From: Thiopseudomonas denitrificans | GTDB taxonomy: Bacteria; Pseudomonadota; Gammaproteobacteria; Pseudomonadales; Pseudomonadaceae | Assembly: GCF_002866065.1 (NCBI RefSeq) | Contig: NZ_LNJZ01000009.1 | Span: 634,813 to 698,812, forward strand | Direction: 5' to 3' | DNA: 64,000 nt | Shown: in pieces, positions 8,904 to 18,361 of the stretch | How positions within the stretch are numbered: the stretch's first letter is position 1 | How the letters are laid out: every line of letters begins with the position of its first letter | Made by a program: the position numbers and the translations under genes | The notes under the pieces: model-generated | What the model saw: the letters and a program-made list of their open reading frames with translations, nothing else | Told to the model about the DNA's origin: nothing | The model's database searches: none

Positions 8904-9700
8904 GTTCTTTGCACGACTTTTATCGCCACTTCGGCAGCAACGGCCCGCTGGTTTCTCCACTTGGCCTGGGCACGGTCAAACTCGGCCGCAACCAAGGCGT
9001 GAAGTACCCGTCCGGCTTCGAACTGCCGGACGACAAGAGCGCCCTTGAGCTGCTGGCCCTTGCCCGTGACCTGGGCATCAACCTGCTCGACACCGCACCG
9101 GCCTATGGCATCAGCGAAGAACGTCTGGGCAAGCTGCTCAAGGGCCAGCGCCAGCACTGGGTGATCGTCAGCAAGGTGGGCGAGGAATTTATCGATGGTC
9201 AGTCGGCTTTTGATTTCAGTGCCACACACACGCGCTTTTCCGTCGAGCGCAGCCTCAAGCGGCTGAATACCGACCACATCGAAGCGATACTGGTGCACTC
9301 CGACGGCAATGATGTACATGTGCTGCAACAGGAAGAGGTCTACAGCGAGCTGGCCAAACTCAAGCAGGAAGGCAAGATCGGCCAGTTCGGTTTTTCCGGC
9401 AAGACTGTAGAAGGCGGGCTGCTGGCCCTGGAACAGGGCGACTGCGCCATGGTCACCTATAACCTGAACGAGCAGGAAGAAAAACCGGTGCTGGATTATG
9501 CCGCCAGCCATGGCAAGGGAATACTGATCAAGAAGGCACTGGCCAGCGGGCACATCTGCCTGGCAGAGGGCCGCGACCCGGTCCGTGCCAGTTTCGAGCT
9601 GGTATTCGGCCATCCCGGCGTGACCAGTGCGGTGGTGGGTACCATCAACCCCGGTCATTTGCGCCAGAATGTGGAACAGGTAGCAGCAGTGCTCGGCTGA
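8900..9700 (+). CDS. Aldo/keto reductase
   Basis: 266 residues, (beta/alpha)8 barrel of the aldo/keto reductase superfamily. The catalytic pieces visible are GINLLDTAPAYGISEERLGK (Asp and Tyr of the tetrad), VSKVGEEF (Lys) and IEAILVHSDG (His). It lacks the usual C-terminal R-x-x-R-L-E-N-type NADPH loop in recognisable form and is shorter than the common 310-330 residues, so cofactor use is uncertain. It overlaps the FAD oxidoreductase gene by 4 bases (ATGA), a coupling that suggests the two act on the same compound (inference). It converges on mutL with an 84-base gap that shows no strong terminator. Confidence 0.87.
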   Translation: MSSLHDFYRHFGSNGPLVSPLGLGTVKLGRNQGVKYPSGFELPDDKSALELLALARDLGINLLDTAPAYGISEERLGKLLKGQRQHWVIVSKVGEEFIDGQSAFDFSATHTRFSVERSLKRLNTDHIEAILVHSDGNDVHVLQQEEVYSELAKLKQEGKIGQFGFSGKTVEGGLLALEQGDCAMVTYNLNEQEEKPVLDYAASHGKGILIKKALASGHICLAEGRDPVRASFELVFGHPGVTSAVVGTINPGHLRQNVEQVAAVLG

Positions 9701-9784
9701 CGTCTTTACGGCACTCCGCACAGGCTACAAGCCTTCAGGCCGGCACTGAGCTCGCCGGTATCCTGACCTGAGGCCGGGAAAGAC

Positions 9785-11665
9785 TCAGCGGCCGCGCAAG
9801 AACAGTTTGTCCAGCTCGTCCAGATTGAGCTGGGTCCAGGTCGGGCGGCCATGGTTGCACTGGCCGCTGCGTTCGGTTATTTCCATGTCACGCAACAGCG
9901 CATTCATTTCCGGCAGGGTCAGCTGCCGGTTGGCACGTATCGCGCCATGACAGGACATGGTGGCCAGCAATTCGTTGATGTGCGCCTGGATGCGGTCACT
10001 GGTACCGTATTCCATCAAATCAGCCAATACATCACGCACCAGATTTTCTGCCTGTGCCTGTTTCAGTAGTGCGGGAATCTGGCGGATGGCCAGGCTTTCA
10101 CTACCCATGCGCTGCAGCTCGAAACCAAGCCGTGCAAACCAGTCTGCGTGCTCCTCGGCGCAATCCACTTCCCGCTCGCTCAGGGCCATGCTTTGCGGCA
10201 CCAGCAGCGGCTGGCCTTTCAACCCCTCGACCGCCATGGCGGTTTTCAGGCGCTCGTACATGACCCGCTCATGGGCGGCGTGCATGTCGACCAGCACCAG
10301 ACCATGACTGTTTTCAGCAAGAATATAGATGCCCTTGAGCTGGGCCAGCGCATAACCCAGTGGCGGAACCTGCTCCCCTTCGCCGACCTGATGGCCGGTT
10401 TCACCCAGAGGCGCGGTAAAGGCCTGATAAGCTCCGCTCTGAACACTACCGAAACCGGCCTGTTGCGTGCTGCCCTGCGGGCGGAAGAAACCACCGCTGC
10501 TACCAGCACTACCGGCATAGGGCGCACTACGCGTCAGTACCTCGTCACGCAAATCCAGCCCGGCCTGACCAGCGAACTCGCCACCGGCCAGACCGGTGGC
10601 TTTGGGTAACTCCAGCGATGCCGTGGCCGCCGGAGCCGCAAGCTCGTCACCGGGCCGCACATCAGCCAGGCTGCGGTTCAATGTGGAATAGAGAAAGTCG
10701 TGCACAGTGCGACCATCACGAAAACGTACTTCGTGTTTGGTCGGGTGCACATTGACATCAACCAGATTCGGGTCCAGCTCCAGATAGAGCACAAACGCCG
10801 GATGCCGGCCACCGTAGAGCACATCACGGTAGGCCTGGCGCACCGCATGGCCGACCAGTTTGTCGCGCACGATGCGGCCATTGACGTAGAAATATTGCAT
10901 GTCGGCCTGGCTACGTGAAAAGGTCGGCAAACCGACCCAGCCCCACAGGCGTAAACCGTTGCGCTCGACATCAATTGGCAGAGCCTGTTCCAGAAAGCCG
11001 TCACCCAGCAACTGGCCGATACGGCGGGCGCGGGCGCTGTCCTCGGCGGCACTGTGCAGGGCAAACACCTGCCGGCCGTTGTGACGCAGATGGAAGGCCA
11101 CATCGAAACGGGCCAACGCCATGCGCCGCACCACTTCCTGCAAACGGTCGAATTCGGTTTTTTCGGTACGCAGGAACTTGCGCCGCGCCGGTGTGTTGTA
11201 AAACAGGTCACGCACCTGCACCGTGGTGCCGACCGGGTGAGCGGCGGGCTGTACGCTGGGCTGCATGTCACGCCCCTCGGCCTCGACCTGCCAGGCCTCA
11301 CCGGCATCGGCAGTACGTGAAGTCAGGCACAGGCGGGCCACCGAGCTGATCGAGGCCAGTGCCTCGCCGCGAAAGCCCAGACTTTGCACGCCTTCCAGGT
11401 CGGCCAGCTCGGCAATCTTGCTGGTGGCATGACGCGCCAGCGCCAGCGGCAGCTGGTCGTGGGCTATGCCGTGACCATCATCACGGATGCGCAGCAACTT
11501 GACACCACCCTCTTCCACGTCCAGCTCGATGCGGGTAGCGCCTGCATCCAGCGCATTTTCCAGCAGCTCCTTGGCCACCGATGCCGGGCGCTCGACCACT
11601 TCCCCGGCGGCGATCTGGTTGGCCAGTCGCGGGCTGAGCAGGTTGATGCTGCGTGGCCGACTCAT
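9785..11665 (-). CDS. mutL: DNA mismatch repair protein MutL
   Basis: 626 residues. The N-terminal GHKL ATPase is complete: [12 protein letters not shown] (motif I), RDDGHGI (II), ATSKI and [11 protein letters not shown] (III), then the transducer domain with [12 protein letters not shown]. Residues about 330-420 are a low-complexity Gly/Ser/Ala linker. The C-terminal dimerisation domain holds [12 protein letters not shown], which fits the D-x-HA-x2-E-x4-E metal motif of endonuclease-competent MutL proteins found in species without MutH. It couples MutS mismatch recognition to repair. The start overlaps the amiB stop by 4 bases (ATGA), the usual amiB-mutL coupling. miaA and hfq, which often follow, are not here. 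Confidence 0.96.
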   Translation of the reverse strand: MSRPRSINLLSPRLANQIAAGEVVERPASVAKELLENALDAGATRIELDVEEGGVKLLRIRDDGHGIAHDQLPLALARHATSKIAELADLEGVQSLGFRGEALASISSVARLCLTSRTADAGEAWQVEAEGRDMQPSVQPAAHPVGTTVQVRDLFYNTPARRKFLRTEKTEFDRLQEVVRRMALARFDVAFHLRHNGRQVFALHSAAEDSARARRIGQLLGDGFLEQALPIDVERNGLRLWGWVGLPTFSRSQADMQYFYVNGRIVRDKLVGHAVRQAYRDVLYGGRHPAFVLYLELDPNLVDVNVHPTKHEVRFRDGRTVHDFLYSTLNRSLADVRPGDELAAPAATASLELPKATGLAGGEFAGQAGLDLRDEVLTRSAPYAGSAGSSGGFFRPQGSTQQAGFGSVQSGAYQAFTAPLGETGHQVGEGEQVPPLGYALAQLKGIYILAENSHGLVLVDMHAAHERVMYERLKTAMAVEGLKGQPLLVPQSMALSEREVDCAEEHADWFARLGFELQRMGSESLAIRQIPALLKQAQAENLVRDVLADLMEYGTSDRIQAHINELLATMSCHGAIRANRQLTLPEMNALLRDMEITERSGQCNHGRPTWTQLNLDELDKLFLRGR

Positions 11666-13065
11666 GGCTGGGCCGCCAGGGTGCGTGCCGGGATCTGGAT
11701 TTTCTGGCCAACCTTGATCACGTCGCTTTTCAGCTTGTTCAGCGCGCGGATCTCGACCAGCGACACCTGATAACGCGCCGCCAGCATCGACAGGCTCTCG
11801 CCGGCGCGCACCACATGCTCCTGCGGACCGACCACGGTTTTGCCGGCATCACGCTGGGCCGCCAGCCAGGTACCGGGCGGCGGGCTGATCTGGAAGAACT
11901 GTTTGACACCGGCATTGATCGAACGGGCAATGCTCAGCTGATGCGACTTGTTGTTCAGCTTGCGCGACTCTTCCGGGTTGGTGATGAAACCGGTTTCCAC
12001 CAGGATCGAAGGGATATCGGGAGATTTCAGCACCATGAAGGCCGCCTGCTCCACCCGCGACTTGTGCAGGCGGGTGATCTTGCCCATGTGGTTGAGAACT
12101 TTCTGACCGACGTCCAGACTGGATGACAGCGAGGCGGTCATCGACAGGTCAAGCAGCACGCCGGCCAGTACCTTGTCCTTGTCGCCCAGGGTGACATTGC
12201 CGGTACCGCCAATCAGGTCGGAGCGGTTTTCGCTGTCTGCCAGCCAGCGGGCGGTCTCCGAGGTCGCTCCCCGGTCAGACAGGGCATAGACGGACGCGCC
12301 ATAGGCGGTAGAGCGTGGCGCCGCATCGGCGTGCACCGAGACAAACAGGTCGGCACCTTTTTGCCGGGCAATCTCGGTGCGCCGGCGCAGCGGGATGAAG
12401 TAGTCGCCGGTGCGCACCAGCTCGGCACGGAAGCCCTTTTCGGCGTTGATCTGGCGCTGCAACTCGCGGGCAATGGCCAGTACCACGTCTTTTTCCTTCA
12501 AACCGCCGGGACCGATGGCGCCGGGGTCTTCCCCGCCGTGCCCGGCATCAATGGCGATGATCACGTCACGCTGGCCACCGGCCGGTGCTTTTTGTACCGG
12601 CGGAGTCACAGTAGCCACCGGCTTTCCCTCCGGCTGCTGCTTGATTACCTGGGCAACCGGATCCTGGACGTTGTCGAACAGGTCAACCACCAGACGGTGA
12701 CCATATTGCTGGTTCGGAGCCAGAGTAAAACTTTTCGGATACACCCGTGCCTTCATGTCGAGCACGATGCGCAGCTCGCTGTCTTTTTTGCCGACCCGCA
12801 CGTCTTTCAGTGGCGAGCTGGTTGCCAGAATGTTCTTGATGTCTGTCTGCAACGCGGCCGACTTGATGTCAATGACAATGCGTTCGGGGTTATCGAGGCT
12901 GAACACGTTGTGTTCCACCGGGCCGGTCAGGTCGAACACCAGCCGGGTATTGTCCGGTGCACGCCAGATGCGTGCGCTTTTGATCTGCGCTGCCGCCCAG
13001 GCCTGCATGGGTACAAACAGGCAGATCGCCAGACAGGTTAGCCAGTACCGCAGTCGCATGTTCAC
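11662..13065 (-). CDS. amiB: N-acetylmuramoyl-L-alanine amidase with AMIN and LysM domains
   Basis: 467 residues, secreted (signal peptide [24 protein letters not shown] region, cleaved around residue 25). Domain order: AMIN domain at about 28-125 (targets the division septum), linker rich in Pro/Gln/Val, Amidase_3 zinc domain at about 165-390 and a LysM peptidoglycan-binding module at about 412-460 ([19 protein letters not shown]). Zinc ligands are seen in [16 protein letters not shown] and [16 protein letters not shown] carries the catalytic glutamate. It splits septal peptidoglycan for daughter-cell separation and would be switched on by EnvC/NlpD-type activators encoded elsewhere. Confidence 0.95.
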   Translation of the reverse strand: MNMRLRYWLTCLAICLFVPMQAWAAAQIKSARIWRAPDNTRLVFDLTGPVEHNVFSLDNPERIVIDIKSAALQTDIKNILATSSPLKDVRVGKKDSELRIVLDMKARVYPKSFTLAPNQQYGHRLVVDLFDNVQDPVAQVIKQQPEGKPVATVTPPVQKAPAGGQRDVIIAIDAGHGGEDPGAIGPGGLKEKDVVLAIARELQRQINAEKGFRAELVRTGDYFIPLRRRTEIARQKGADLFVSVHADAAPRSTAYGASVYALSDRGATSETARWLADSENRSDLIGGTGNVTLGDKDKVLAGVLLDLSMTASLSSSLDVGQKVLNHMGKITRLHKSRVEQAAFMVLKSPDIPSILVETGFITNPEESRKLNNKSHQLSIARSINAGVKQFFQISPPPGTWLAAQRDAGKTVVGPQEHVVRAGESLSMLAARYQVSLVEIRALNKLKSDVIKVGQKIQIPARTLAAQP

Positions 13066-13102
13066 CTCATTACCGCTGGTTGTTGGAAACGGATTATTTT
13101 GC

Positions 13103-13128
13103 TCTCAGGGGCAAGCCCCTTCATACAG
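13103..13128 (-). repeat. REP-like repeat, GGGCTTGCCCC family
   Basis: Read on the minus strand the core is AAGGGGCTTGCCCCTGA, an imperfect palindrome preceded by TGTA. It pairs in inverted orientation with the copy at 13333-13355. Related copies flank other gaps at 27.6 and 49.2 kb. Confidence 0.6.
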
Positions 13129-13235
13129 TCATTCTGCGCGCAACGAAGTGAAGTCGCAGAATCCATTGCTACTGCTCACACGGACCCTGCGACTTGGCGC
13201 TGGGTGACTTGCTCCGGCATCTGGTGGCATCCTTC

Positions 13236-13259
13236 TGCAGGTACGAATTTATTCGTACA
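13236..13259 (+). repeat. REP-like repeat, GCGAAT family (variant stem GTACGAAT)
   Basis: Palindrome GTACGAAT-TT-ATTCGTAC with a GCAG head in place of the usual GTAG. Its stem has a matched C/G to A/T change relative to the common GTGCGAAT version, so pairing is kept. It forms an inverted pair with 13297-13320 in the 303-base gap between amiB and tsaE, which otherwise holds nothing recognisable. Confidence 0.75.
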
Positions 13260-13296
13260 TCCGTACATGATGAGTACAGGAGCACCCTTACAGTAC

Positions 13297-13320
13297 TGTG
13301 CGAATAAATTCGCACCTACA
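13297..13320 (-). repeat. REP-like repeat, GCGAAT family
   Basis: Minus-strand copy TGTAGGTGCGAATTTATTCG.. with an 8-bp stem GTGCGAAT. Partner of the copy at 13236-13259; the two could pair into a larger structure between the tsaE and amiB genes. Confidence 0.8.
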
Positions 13321-13332
13321 AAAGGGCACACT

Positions 13333-13355
13333 CTTGTAGAAGGGGGCTTGCCATT
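13333..13355 (+). repeat. REP-like repeat, GGGCTTGCC family
   Basis: Plus-strand copy with head TTGTAGA and core AGGGGGCTTGCC; right half of the palindrome is decayed. Inverted relative to 13103-13128 and located just after the tsaE stop codon. Confidence 0.55.
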
Positions 13356-13368
13356 CGTACAAAACTGT

Positions 13369-13839
13369 TTAACTCTCACCCGGCAGAACTGATTGGCACC
13401 ATTGGATGCCTCTTGGCGTGCCGGGTTCCAGCCGCGCACGTCGCCCTTCCAGCTCGGGCACCATGGTAATACGCAAGTCGGGCGTGGGCAAAACGCCCTG
13501 CCCCTGCTGCGGCCACTCGATGATGCACAGGTCGTCGGCAGCAAAATAATCCCGGATACCGAGAAACTCCAGCTCCTCCGGGTCGGCCAGACGATAGAGG
13601 TCGAAATGCCAGATGTTCAGCCCGTCAATTTCATAGGGCTCAACCAGAGTGAAAGTCGGGCTTTTTACCGCACCGGCATGGCCCAGGCTGCGCAACAGCC
13701 CGCGAGTCAGGGTGGTCTTGCCCGCGCCCAGATCGCCTTCCAGATAGATCACGCCACGGCCTGCGCTCTGTTGACCCAGCTGCGCACCCAGCGCTAGAGT
13801 AGCGGCTTCGTCAGCCAAAAAAAACTCGATCGCTGCCAA
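13369..13839 (-). CDS. tsaE: tRNA t6A biosynthesis ATPase TsaE
   Basis: 156 residues. Walker A loop [15 protein letters not shown] at about 36-50; [17 protein letters not shown] carries the switch-like segment, and IIEWPQQG the Walker B-like end. TsaE works with TsaB and TsaD to make threonylcarbamoyladenosine at tRNA position 37; tsaB is also in this window. The reading frame starts at a TTG at 13839 preceded by GGGGAGGG at a good distance; no in-frame ATG exists that would keep the N-terminal [13 protein letters not shown] segment, so TTG is taken as the start. The 94-base gap to queG is shared by two outward promoters. Its usual neighbour nnr is absent. Confidence 0.93.
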   Translation of the reverse strand: MAAIEFFLADEAATLALGAQLGQQSAGRGVIYLEGDLGAGKTTLTRGLLRSLGHAGAVKSPTFTLVEPYEIDGLNIWHFDLYRLADPEELEFLGIRDYFAADDLCIIEWPQQGQGVLPTPDLRITMVPELEGRRARLEPGTPRGIQWCQSVLPGES

Positions 13840-13902
13840 TACCGGCCCTCCCCTGTCGCCGTTGACCTGTCTTGCCGTGTCGTTTTACACAGACGAAGAG
13901 GC

Positions 13903-13908
13903 ATTATA
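13903..13908 (-). promoter_or_regulatory. Candidate -10 for the tsaE-amiB-mutL unit
   Basis: A perfect TATAAT on the minus strand 64 bases before the tsaE start, in the short queG/tsaE divergent gap. The -35 region is poor. Prediction only. Confidence 0.4.
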
Positions 13909-13933
13909 CCTGTAATCCCCTGCCTTCTCTGCC

Positions 13934-14998
13934 ATGCCATTGAAAAATATAGACCCCGAACAGCTGCTGGATTCGATTGCCGGTTGGGCACACGAACTGG
14001 GCTTTGCCCAGACTGGCATCAGCAGCATCGATCTGTCGGCAGAAGAGGATTATCTGCAAAAGTGGCTCGACGCCGGTTACCACGGCGGCATGGATTACCT
14101 GCACAAGCACGGCATGCTGCGTGCCCGCCCCGGCGAACTGGTGCCCGGCACGCTGAGCGTGATCAGTGTTCGCATGGACTATCTGCCGGGGGACACCGCC
14201 GCCATACAACGCCTGGCCGATGGCGAGGCCGCCTATATTTCCCGCTACGCGCTGGGTCGCGACTATCACAAGATGATGCGCAAGCGCCTGCAGAAACTTG
14301 CCGAGCGCATTGCCGAAGCCATCGGCCCTTATGGCTACCGCGTGTTCGTCGATAGCGCGCCACTGCTCGAGAAGGCGCTTGCCCGCAATGCCGGGCTGGG
14401 CTGGGTCGGCAAAAACACGTTGATCCTGAATCGCAAGGCAGGCAGTTTTTTCTTTCTGGGTGAAATCCTGATCGATTTCCCCCTGCCGGCCAACCAGGAG
14501 CAGGCGCGCAACCACTGTGGCAGCTGCACGGCCTGCCTCGACCTGTGCCCGACCAGTGCCTTCGTTGATGCCAACACGCTGGATGCACGGCGCTGCATCT
14601 CTTATCTGACCATTGAATACAAGGGCAGCATCGACCCGGAGCTGCGCCCGCTGATGGGCAACCGGGTGTTTGGCTGTGATGACTGCCAGCTGGTATGCCC
14701 ATGGAACCGCTTTGCCAAACCGACGGCGGAAACGGATTTCCTGCCCCGGCACGGGCTGGACAATGTCAACCTGGCCGAACTGTTCATGTGGACGGAAGAG
14801 GAATTTCTGCAACGCACCGAAGGCTCGCCCATTCGCCGCGCCGGCTATGAAAGCTGGTTGCGCAACCTGGCCATCGGGCTGGGCAATGCCCCTTCGACCA
14901 TTCCCGTGCTGGAAGCCTTGCAGGCTCGTCGCGACCACCCCAGCGAACTGGTACGCGAGCATGTTGAATGGGCGTTGAAAAGACATGGTGTGCTGTAG
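13934..14998 (+). CDS. queG: Epoxyqueuosine reductase
   Basis: 354 residues. Reduces epoxyqueuosine to queuosine in tRNA wobble positions, using cobalamin and two 4Fe-4S clusters. The ferredoxin-like cysteines are all there: CGSCTACLDLCPTSAF at about 196-211 and FGCDDCQLVCPWN near 245-257. The N-terminal LGFAQTGISSIDLSAEEDYLQKWL and the GWVGKNTLILN segment are the DUF1730/QueG cobalamin-binding parts, and the C-terminal HEAT-like tail (REHVEWALKRH) closes the protein. Standard family length. It faces tsaE, as in many gammaproteobacteria. Confidence 0.95.
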   Translation: MPLKNIDPEQLLDSIAGWAHELGFAQTGISSIDLSAEEDYLQKWLDAGYHGGMDYLHKHGMLRARPGELVPGTLSVISVRMDYLPGDTAAIQRLADGEAAYISRYALGRDYHKMMRKRLQKLAERIAEAIGPYGYRVFVDSAPLLEKALARNAGLGWVGKNTLILNRKAGSFFFLGEILIDFPLPANQEQARNHCGSCTACLDLCPTSAFVDANTLDARRCISYLTIEYKGSIDPELRPLMGNRVFGCDDCQLVCPWNRFAKPTAETDFLPRHGLDNVNLAELFMWTEEEFLQRTEGSPIRRAGYESWLRNLAIGLGNAPSTIPVLEALQARRDHPSELVREHVEWALKRHGVL

Positions 14999-15009
14999 CC
15001 CGCAACATC

Positions 15010-15033
15010 TGTAGGTGCGAATTCATTCGCACA
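15010..15033 (+). repeat. REP-like repeat, GCGAAT family
   Basis: TGTAGGTGCGAATTCATTCG.. with an 8-bp stem and a TC loop, 12 bases after the queG stop. First of three copies in the queG-orn gap, followed by two in the opposite orientation. Confidence 0.85.
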
Positions 15034-15051
15034 CAAACACCTCAACGGCGC

Positions 15052-15075
15052 TGTGCGAACGTATGAGCACCTACA
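15052..15075 (-). repeat. Degenerate REP-like repeat, GCGAAT family
   Basis: Keeps the CACCTACA head on the minus strand, but the palindrome is eroded to GTGCGAAC/GTATGAGCAC. An older copy in the same cluster. Confidence 0.6.
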
Positions 15076-15106
15076 AAAGCGGTGCACCCCTGCAGAGGGA
15101 CCGTAT

Positions 15107-15130
15107 TGTGCGAATGAATTCGCACCTACA
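15107..15130 (-). repeat. REP-like repeat, GCGAAT family
   Basis: Intact minus-strand copy, 8-bp stem, 14 bases downstream of the orn stop codon. Together with 15010-15033 it brackets a 120-base convergent gap between queG and orn that has no separate classical terminator. Confidence 0.85.
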
Positions 15131-15143
15131 AAAACGCGCAGGC

Positions 15144-15686
15144 CTAGCAGTTCATCAGGTGCTTGCGATAGTACTGCAGCTCGGCGATGGACTCGCGGAT
15201 GTCGGCCATGGCCAGATGCACATCGCCCTTCTGAAAGCCCTTGGCAACCTCGGGTGCCCAGCGTTTGGCCAGTTCTTTCAGACTGGATACATCCAGGTTG
15301 CGGTAGTGGAAATAGGCTTCCAGCTGCGGCATGCAGCGATGCAGGAAGCGGCGGTCCTGACAGATGCTGTTGCCACATATGGGGGATGCACCCGCCGGCA
15401 CCCACTGTTTGATGAACTCGATGGTTCTGGCTTCGGCTTCGGCTTCATTGATGCTGCTTTCACGCACGCGCTTGGTCAGCCCGCTTTTGCCATGCTGGTT
15501 GGTGTTCCACTCATCCATGCCGGCCAGAACTTCATCACTCTGATGAATCGCCATTACCGGGCCTTCGGCCAGCACATTGAGCTGGGCGTCGGTGATGATG
15601 GTAGCGATCTCGATGATGCGATCGTTATCGGTATCCAGCCCGGTCATTTCCAGATCAATCCAGATCAGGTTTTCTTTGTTTTGCAT
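15144..15686 (-). CDS. orn: Oligoribonuclease
   Basis: 180 residues, DEDDh 3'-5' exonuclease that finishes RNA decay by degrading 2-5-mers and pGpG. Catalytic acids visible: Asp11 and Glu13 in IWIDLEMTG, the Asp of the second motif in [14 protein letters not shown], and the final His/Asp in [15 protein letters not shown]. Length equals that of the family. It normally lies beside queG in Pseudomonas, as here. The gene is essential in several pseudomonads because of c-di-GMP turnover. Confidence 0.96.
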   Translation of the reverse strand: MQNKENLIWIDLEMTGLDTDNDRIIEIATIITDAQLNVLAEGPVMAIHQSDEVLAGMDEWNTNQHGKSGLTKRVRESSINEAEAEARTIEFIKQWVPAGASPICGNSICQDRRFLHRCMPQLEAYFHYRNLDVSSLKELAKRWAPEVAKGFQKGDVHLAMADIRESIAELQYYRKHLMNC

Positions 15687-15782
15687 GATGGTGTTCCACT
15701 GAAATATTTACCACCCGCATTCTACCCGAAAGCATCCGGAAATATTTCAGCACCAAACCAAAACACCCAATGCAAAACCAAA

Positions 15783-15814
15783 CACGCGACAGCAGCCCGA
15801 CAAAGTCGGGCCAC
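15783..15814 (-). repeat. REP-like repeat with GTGG head (copy A)
   Basis: On the minus strand: head GTGG, stem CCCGAC-TTT-GTCGGG (7 bp counting the flanking G:C pair), then the tail CTGCTGTCGCGTG. Head and tail are identical to copies at 58398-58429 and 58581-58612 while the stem sequence differs with pairing kept. The layout matches REP elements mobilised by RAYT transposases in pseudomonads; no such transposase is in the window. Confidence 0.8.
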
Positions 15815-15842
15815 ACCCTCCCACCCACTGCGGTGCACAAAA

Positions 15843-15937
15843 AAGCCAGTCCGGACTTCCATCAAAACCTTAGCGGCAGCGGCAAACTTGTTTTGCCGCT
15901 GGTAAGCGCAGTTTTGCATGGGAGTCCGGACTGGCTT
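15843..15937 (-). terminator. 95-nt hairpin with T-run downstream of hisC
   Basis: Outer arms 15843-15868 and 15911-15937 pair over 26 bp with one G-U and a single bulge, then CTTA/TAAG, then a 9-bp inner stem (878-886 with 892-900, last three digits) around the loop CTTGT. On the minus strand it ends in TTTTTT. It lies 49 bases after the hisC stop and so should terminate hisD-hisC. The stem is several times longer than a normal terminator; it may be a structured or mobile element that doubles as one. Confidence 0.7.
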
Positions 15938-15985
15938 ATACACCCGAGCCTCAGATCACCGAAGCCCCAGTGCACCAAGCAAAAG

Positions 15986-17038
15986 TCAAATCCCTGACAA
16001 AGCCTCAATCAGCTCGGCATTCTGCTCATCAGTTCCCACGGTAATGCGCAAAAACTGCTCAATGCGGGGCTGGCGGAAGTGACGCACGATGATGCCCTGC
16101 TCGCGCAACCTGGCGGCCAGCTCGCCGGCATCCTGCTGCGGGTGGCGGGCAAACACGAAGTTGGCTGCCGACGGCAGCACCTCGAAGCCCAGCGCTGTCA
16201 GCTGAGCGGTCATTTGCTCACGGCTAGCGATCACCCTGTTGCAGGTCTGCTCGAAATACTCGCGATCGGCAAAGGAGGCGGCGGCACCGGCCAGGGCGAC
16301 ACGGTCCAGCGGGTAGGAGTTGAAGCTGTTCTTGATCCGCTCCAGCGCTTCGATCAGTTCCGGCTGACCAACGGCCAGACCGACACGCAAACCGGCCAGC
16401 GAGCGTGACTTCGACAGGGTCTGCACCACCAGCAGGTTCGGGTAACGATCCACCAGTGCGATGGCACTCTGGCCGCCAAAGTCGATATAGGCTTCGTCCA
16501 CCAGCACCAGGCTTTCGGTGTTGGCCTGTAGCAGCTGTTCGATGGCATCCAGCGTCAGCAGACGACCGGTTGGCGCATTGGGGTTGGGGAAAATGATGCC
16601 GCCGTTGTCCTGACGGTAATCGTCCAGGTCGATGGCAAAGTTTTCGTCCAGCGGAATCTGCTTTGGCTCGACGCCGTACAGGCCGCAATACACCGGGTAG
16701 AAGCTGTAGCTGATATCCGGAAACAGCAGCGGCTTGCCCTGCTGGAAGAAGGCCTGGAAGGCATGCGCCAGCACTTCGTCGGAGCCGTTGCCGACAAACA
16801 CATGGCTGGGCTCTACCCCGTAGTAATCGGCCACTGCCTGCTTGAGCAGATCACAATTGGGATCCGGATACAGGCGCAGGTCATCACTGACCTGTTCGCG
16901 CATCGCCGCCAGCGCCCTGGGTGACGGACCATAGGGGTTTTCGTTGGTGTTCAGTTTTACCAGCCTGGTCATTTTCGGCTGCTCGCCCGGCACATAGGGC
17001 ACCAGGTCGTGTACGAACGGACTCCAGAATTTGCTCAT
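15986..17038 (-). CDS. hisC: Histidinol-phosphate aminotransferase
   Basis: 350 residues, PLP-dependent class I/II aminotransferase of histidine synthesis (imidazole-acetol phosphate to histidinol phosphate). Seen are [12 protein letters not shown] at about 28-39, the substrate-end [25 protein letters not shown], the cofactor Asp/Tyr in [10 protein letters not shown], and the PLP lysine in [14 protein letters not shown]. It starts 9 bases after the hisD stop, so hisD-hisC form an operon. The 95-nt hairpin after the stop probably ends the message. Confidence 0.95.
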   Translation of the reverse strand: MSKFWSPFVHDLVPYVPGEQPKMTRLVKLNTNENPYGPSPRALAAMREQVSDDLRLYPDPNCDLLKQAVADYYGVEPSHVFVGNGSDEVLAHAFQAFFQQGKPLLFPDISYSFYPVYCGLYGVEPKQIPLDENFAIDLDDYRQDNGGIIFPNPNAPTGRLLTLDAIEQLLQANTESLVLVDEAYIDFGGQSAIALVDRYPNLLVVQTLSKSRSLAGLRVGLAVGQPELIEALERIKNSFNSYPLDRVALAGAAASFADREYFEQTCNRVIASREQMTAQLTALGFEVLPSAANFVFARHPQQDAGELAARLREQGIIVRHFRQPRIEQFLRITVGTDEQNAELIEALSGI

Positions 17039-17047
17039 GGTCTGTGT

Positions 17048-18361
17048 TTAATCCTTGATGATGCGGTATTCGGCGCTTTTCGCGTGGGCGGTCAGCGACT
17101 CGCCACGGGCCAGCACGGAAGCGACCTTGCCCAGCTCCGATGCGCCTTCGGGCGTACAGAAGATGATCGAGGAGCGCTTCTGGAAGTCGTAGACACCCAG
17201 CGGCGAGAAGAAGCGCGCGGTGCCGGAAGTGGGCAGCACGTGGTTCGGGCCGGCGCAGTAGTCACCCAGCGCCTCGGCGGTGTAGCGGCCCATGAAAATG
17301 GCACCGGCATGGCGGATGCGCGGCAGCAGCGCTTCAGGGTCTGCCACCGACAGCTCCAGGTGCTCGGGGGCAATGCGGTTGGCTACTTCCACGGCGTGGT
17401 CGAGATCACGGACCTGGATCAGCGCGCCGCGCTCGGCCATGGAGACGCGGGCGATGTCCTCACGCTCCAGTGTCGGCAGCAGGCGCTCGATGCTGGCCTG
17501 TACCTTATCGAGAAACTCGGCGTCGGGGCTGAGCAGAATCGACTGGGCGTCCTGGTCGTGCTCGGCCTGGGAGAACAGGTCCATGGCGATCCAGTCGGGA
17601 TCGGTCTGACCATCGCAGACCACCAAAATCTCTGACGGGCCGGCGATCATGTCGATGCCGACACGGCCAAATACCAGTTGCTTGGCGGTGGCCACATAGA
17701 TGTTGCCCGGGCCGACAATCTTGTCCACCGCCGGCACGCTTTCGGTACCGTAGGCAAGCGCGGCCACGGCCTGGGCGCCACCAATGGTGAACACGCGGTC
17801 GACACCGGCAATGGCGGCGGCGGCCAGTACCATCTCGTTGATTTCGCCTTTCGGCGTTGGTACTACCATGATGATTTCGGCGACACCGGCCACCTTGGCC
17901 GGAATGGCGTTCATCAACACCGACGACGGATAGGTCGCCTTGCCGCCGGGCACATAGATGCCGGCACGGTCAATGGCGCTGACCTGCTGGCCGAGCATGG
18001 TGCCGTCTGGGTCGGTGTAACGCCAGGAGTCCTGCCTTTGGTGTTCATGGTAACGGCGGATGCGTTCGGCGGCGGTTTGCAGTGCCGCGCGCTGGTCATC
18101 CTCGATGTTTTCCAGCGCCTGCTGCAGGCGTGCCTGCGGCAGCTCCAGCTGGCCGAAGCTGTCGACCTCGACGCCATCAAACTGGCGGGTAAAGTCGAGC
18201 ACCGCAGCATCACCCAGGCTGCGTACCTGGGCGATGATGTCGACAACACGCTGGTTGACCTCGGCATCGGAGACGCTTTCCCAGCTCAGCAGCTGGTCCA
18301 GCTCGGCGGTGAAGCCGGCATCGTCCGCGTTCATGCGGCGGACTACTGGGGTTTTACTCAT
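17048..18361 (-). CDS. hisD: Histidinol dehydrogenase
   Basis: 437 residues, zinc enzyme that catalyses the last two steps of histidine synthesis (histidinol to histidine with 2 NAD). Family signatures: [25 protein letters not shown] at about 135-160, [53 protein letters not shown] and [22 protein letters not shown]. In Pseudomonas hisG usually precedes hisD; here the upstream neighbour is nadC, 57 bases away in the same direction. Confidence 0.96.
   Translation of the reverse strand: MSKTPVVRRMNADDAGFTAELDQLLSWESVSDAEVNQRVVDIIAQVRSLGDAAVLDFTRQFDGVEVDSFGQLELPQARLQQALENIEDDQRAALQTAAERIRRYHEHQRQDSWRYTDPDGTMLGQQVSAIDRAGIYVPGGKATYPSSVLMNAIPAKVAGVAEIIMVVPTPKGEINEMVLAAAAIAGVDRVFTIGGAQAVAALAYGTESVPAVDKIVGPGNIYVATAKQLVFGRVGIDMIAGPSEILVVCDGQTDPDWIAMDLFSQAEHDQDAQSILLSPDAEFLDKVQASIERLLPTLEREDIARVSMAERGALIQVRDLDHAVEVANRIAPEHLELSVADPEALLPRIRHAGAIFMGRYTAEALGDYCAGPNHVLPTSGTARFFSPLGVYDFQKRSSIIFCTPEGASELGKVASVLARGESLTAHAKSAEYRIIKD

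Larger units (their letters stand above)
15687..15985. other. orn-hisC intergenic region
   Basis: 299 bases with no credible gene. The part next to orn is AT-rich (possible orn promoter region). The middle holds a GTGG-headed REP repeat, and the part next to hisC is a 95-nt hairpin; both are listed separately. Confidence 0.7.

Noticed and set aside
10240-10330. MutL metal motif with Met after the first Asp (DMHA instead of DQHA)
   Set aside because: The metal-binding residues D, H, E and E are all kept; the second position varies among endonuclease-type MutL proteins.
13081-13368. Possible small gene between amiB and tsaE
   Set aside because: All frames here run through two kinds of REP palindromes and lack ribosome sites.
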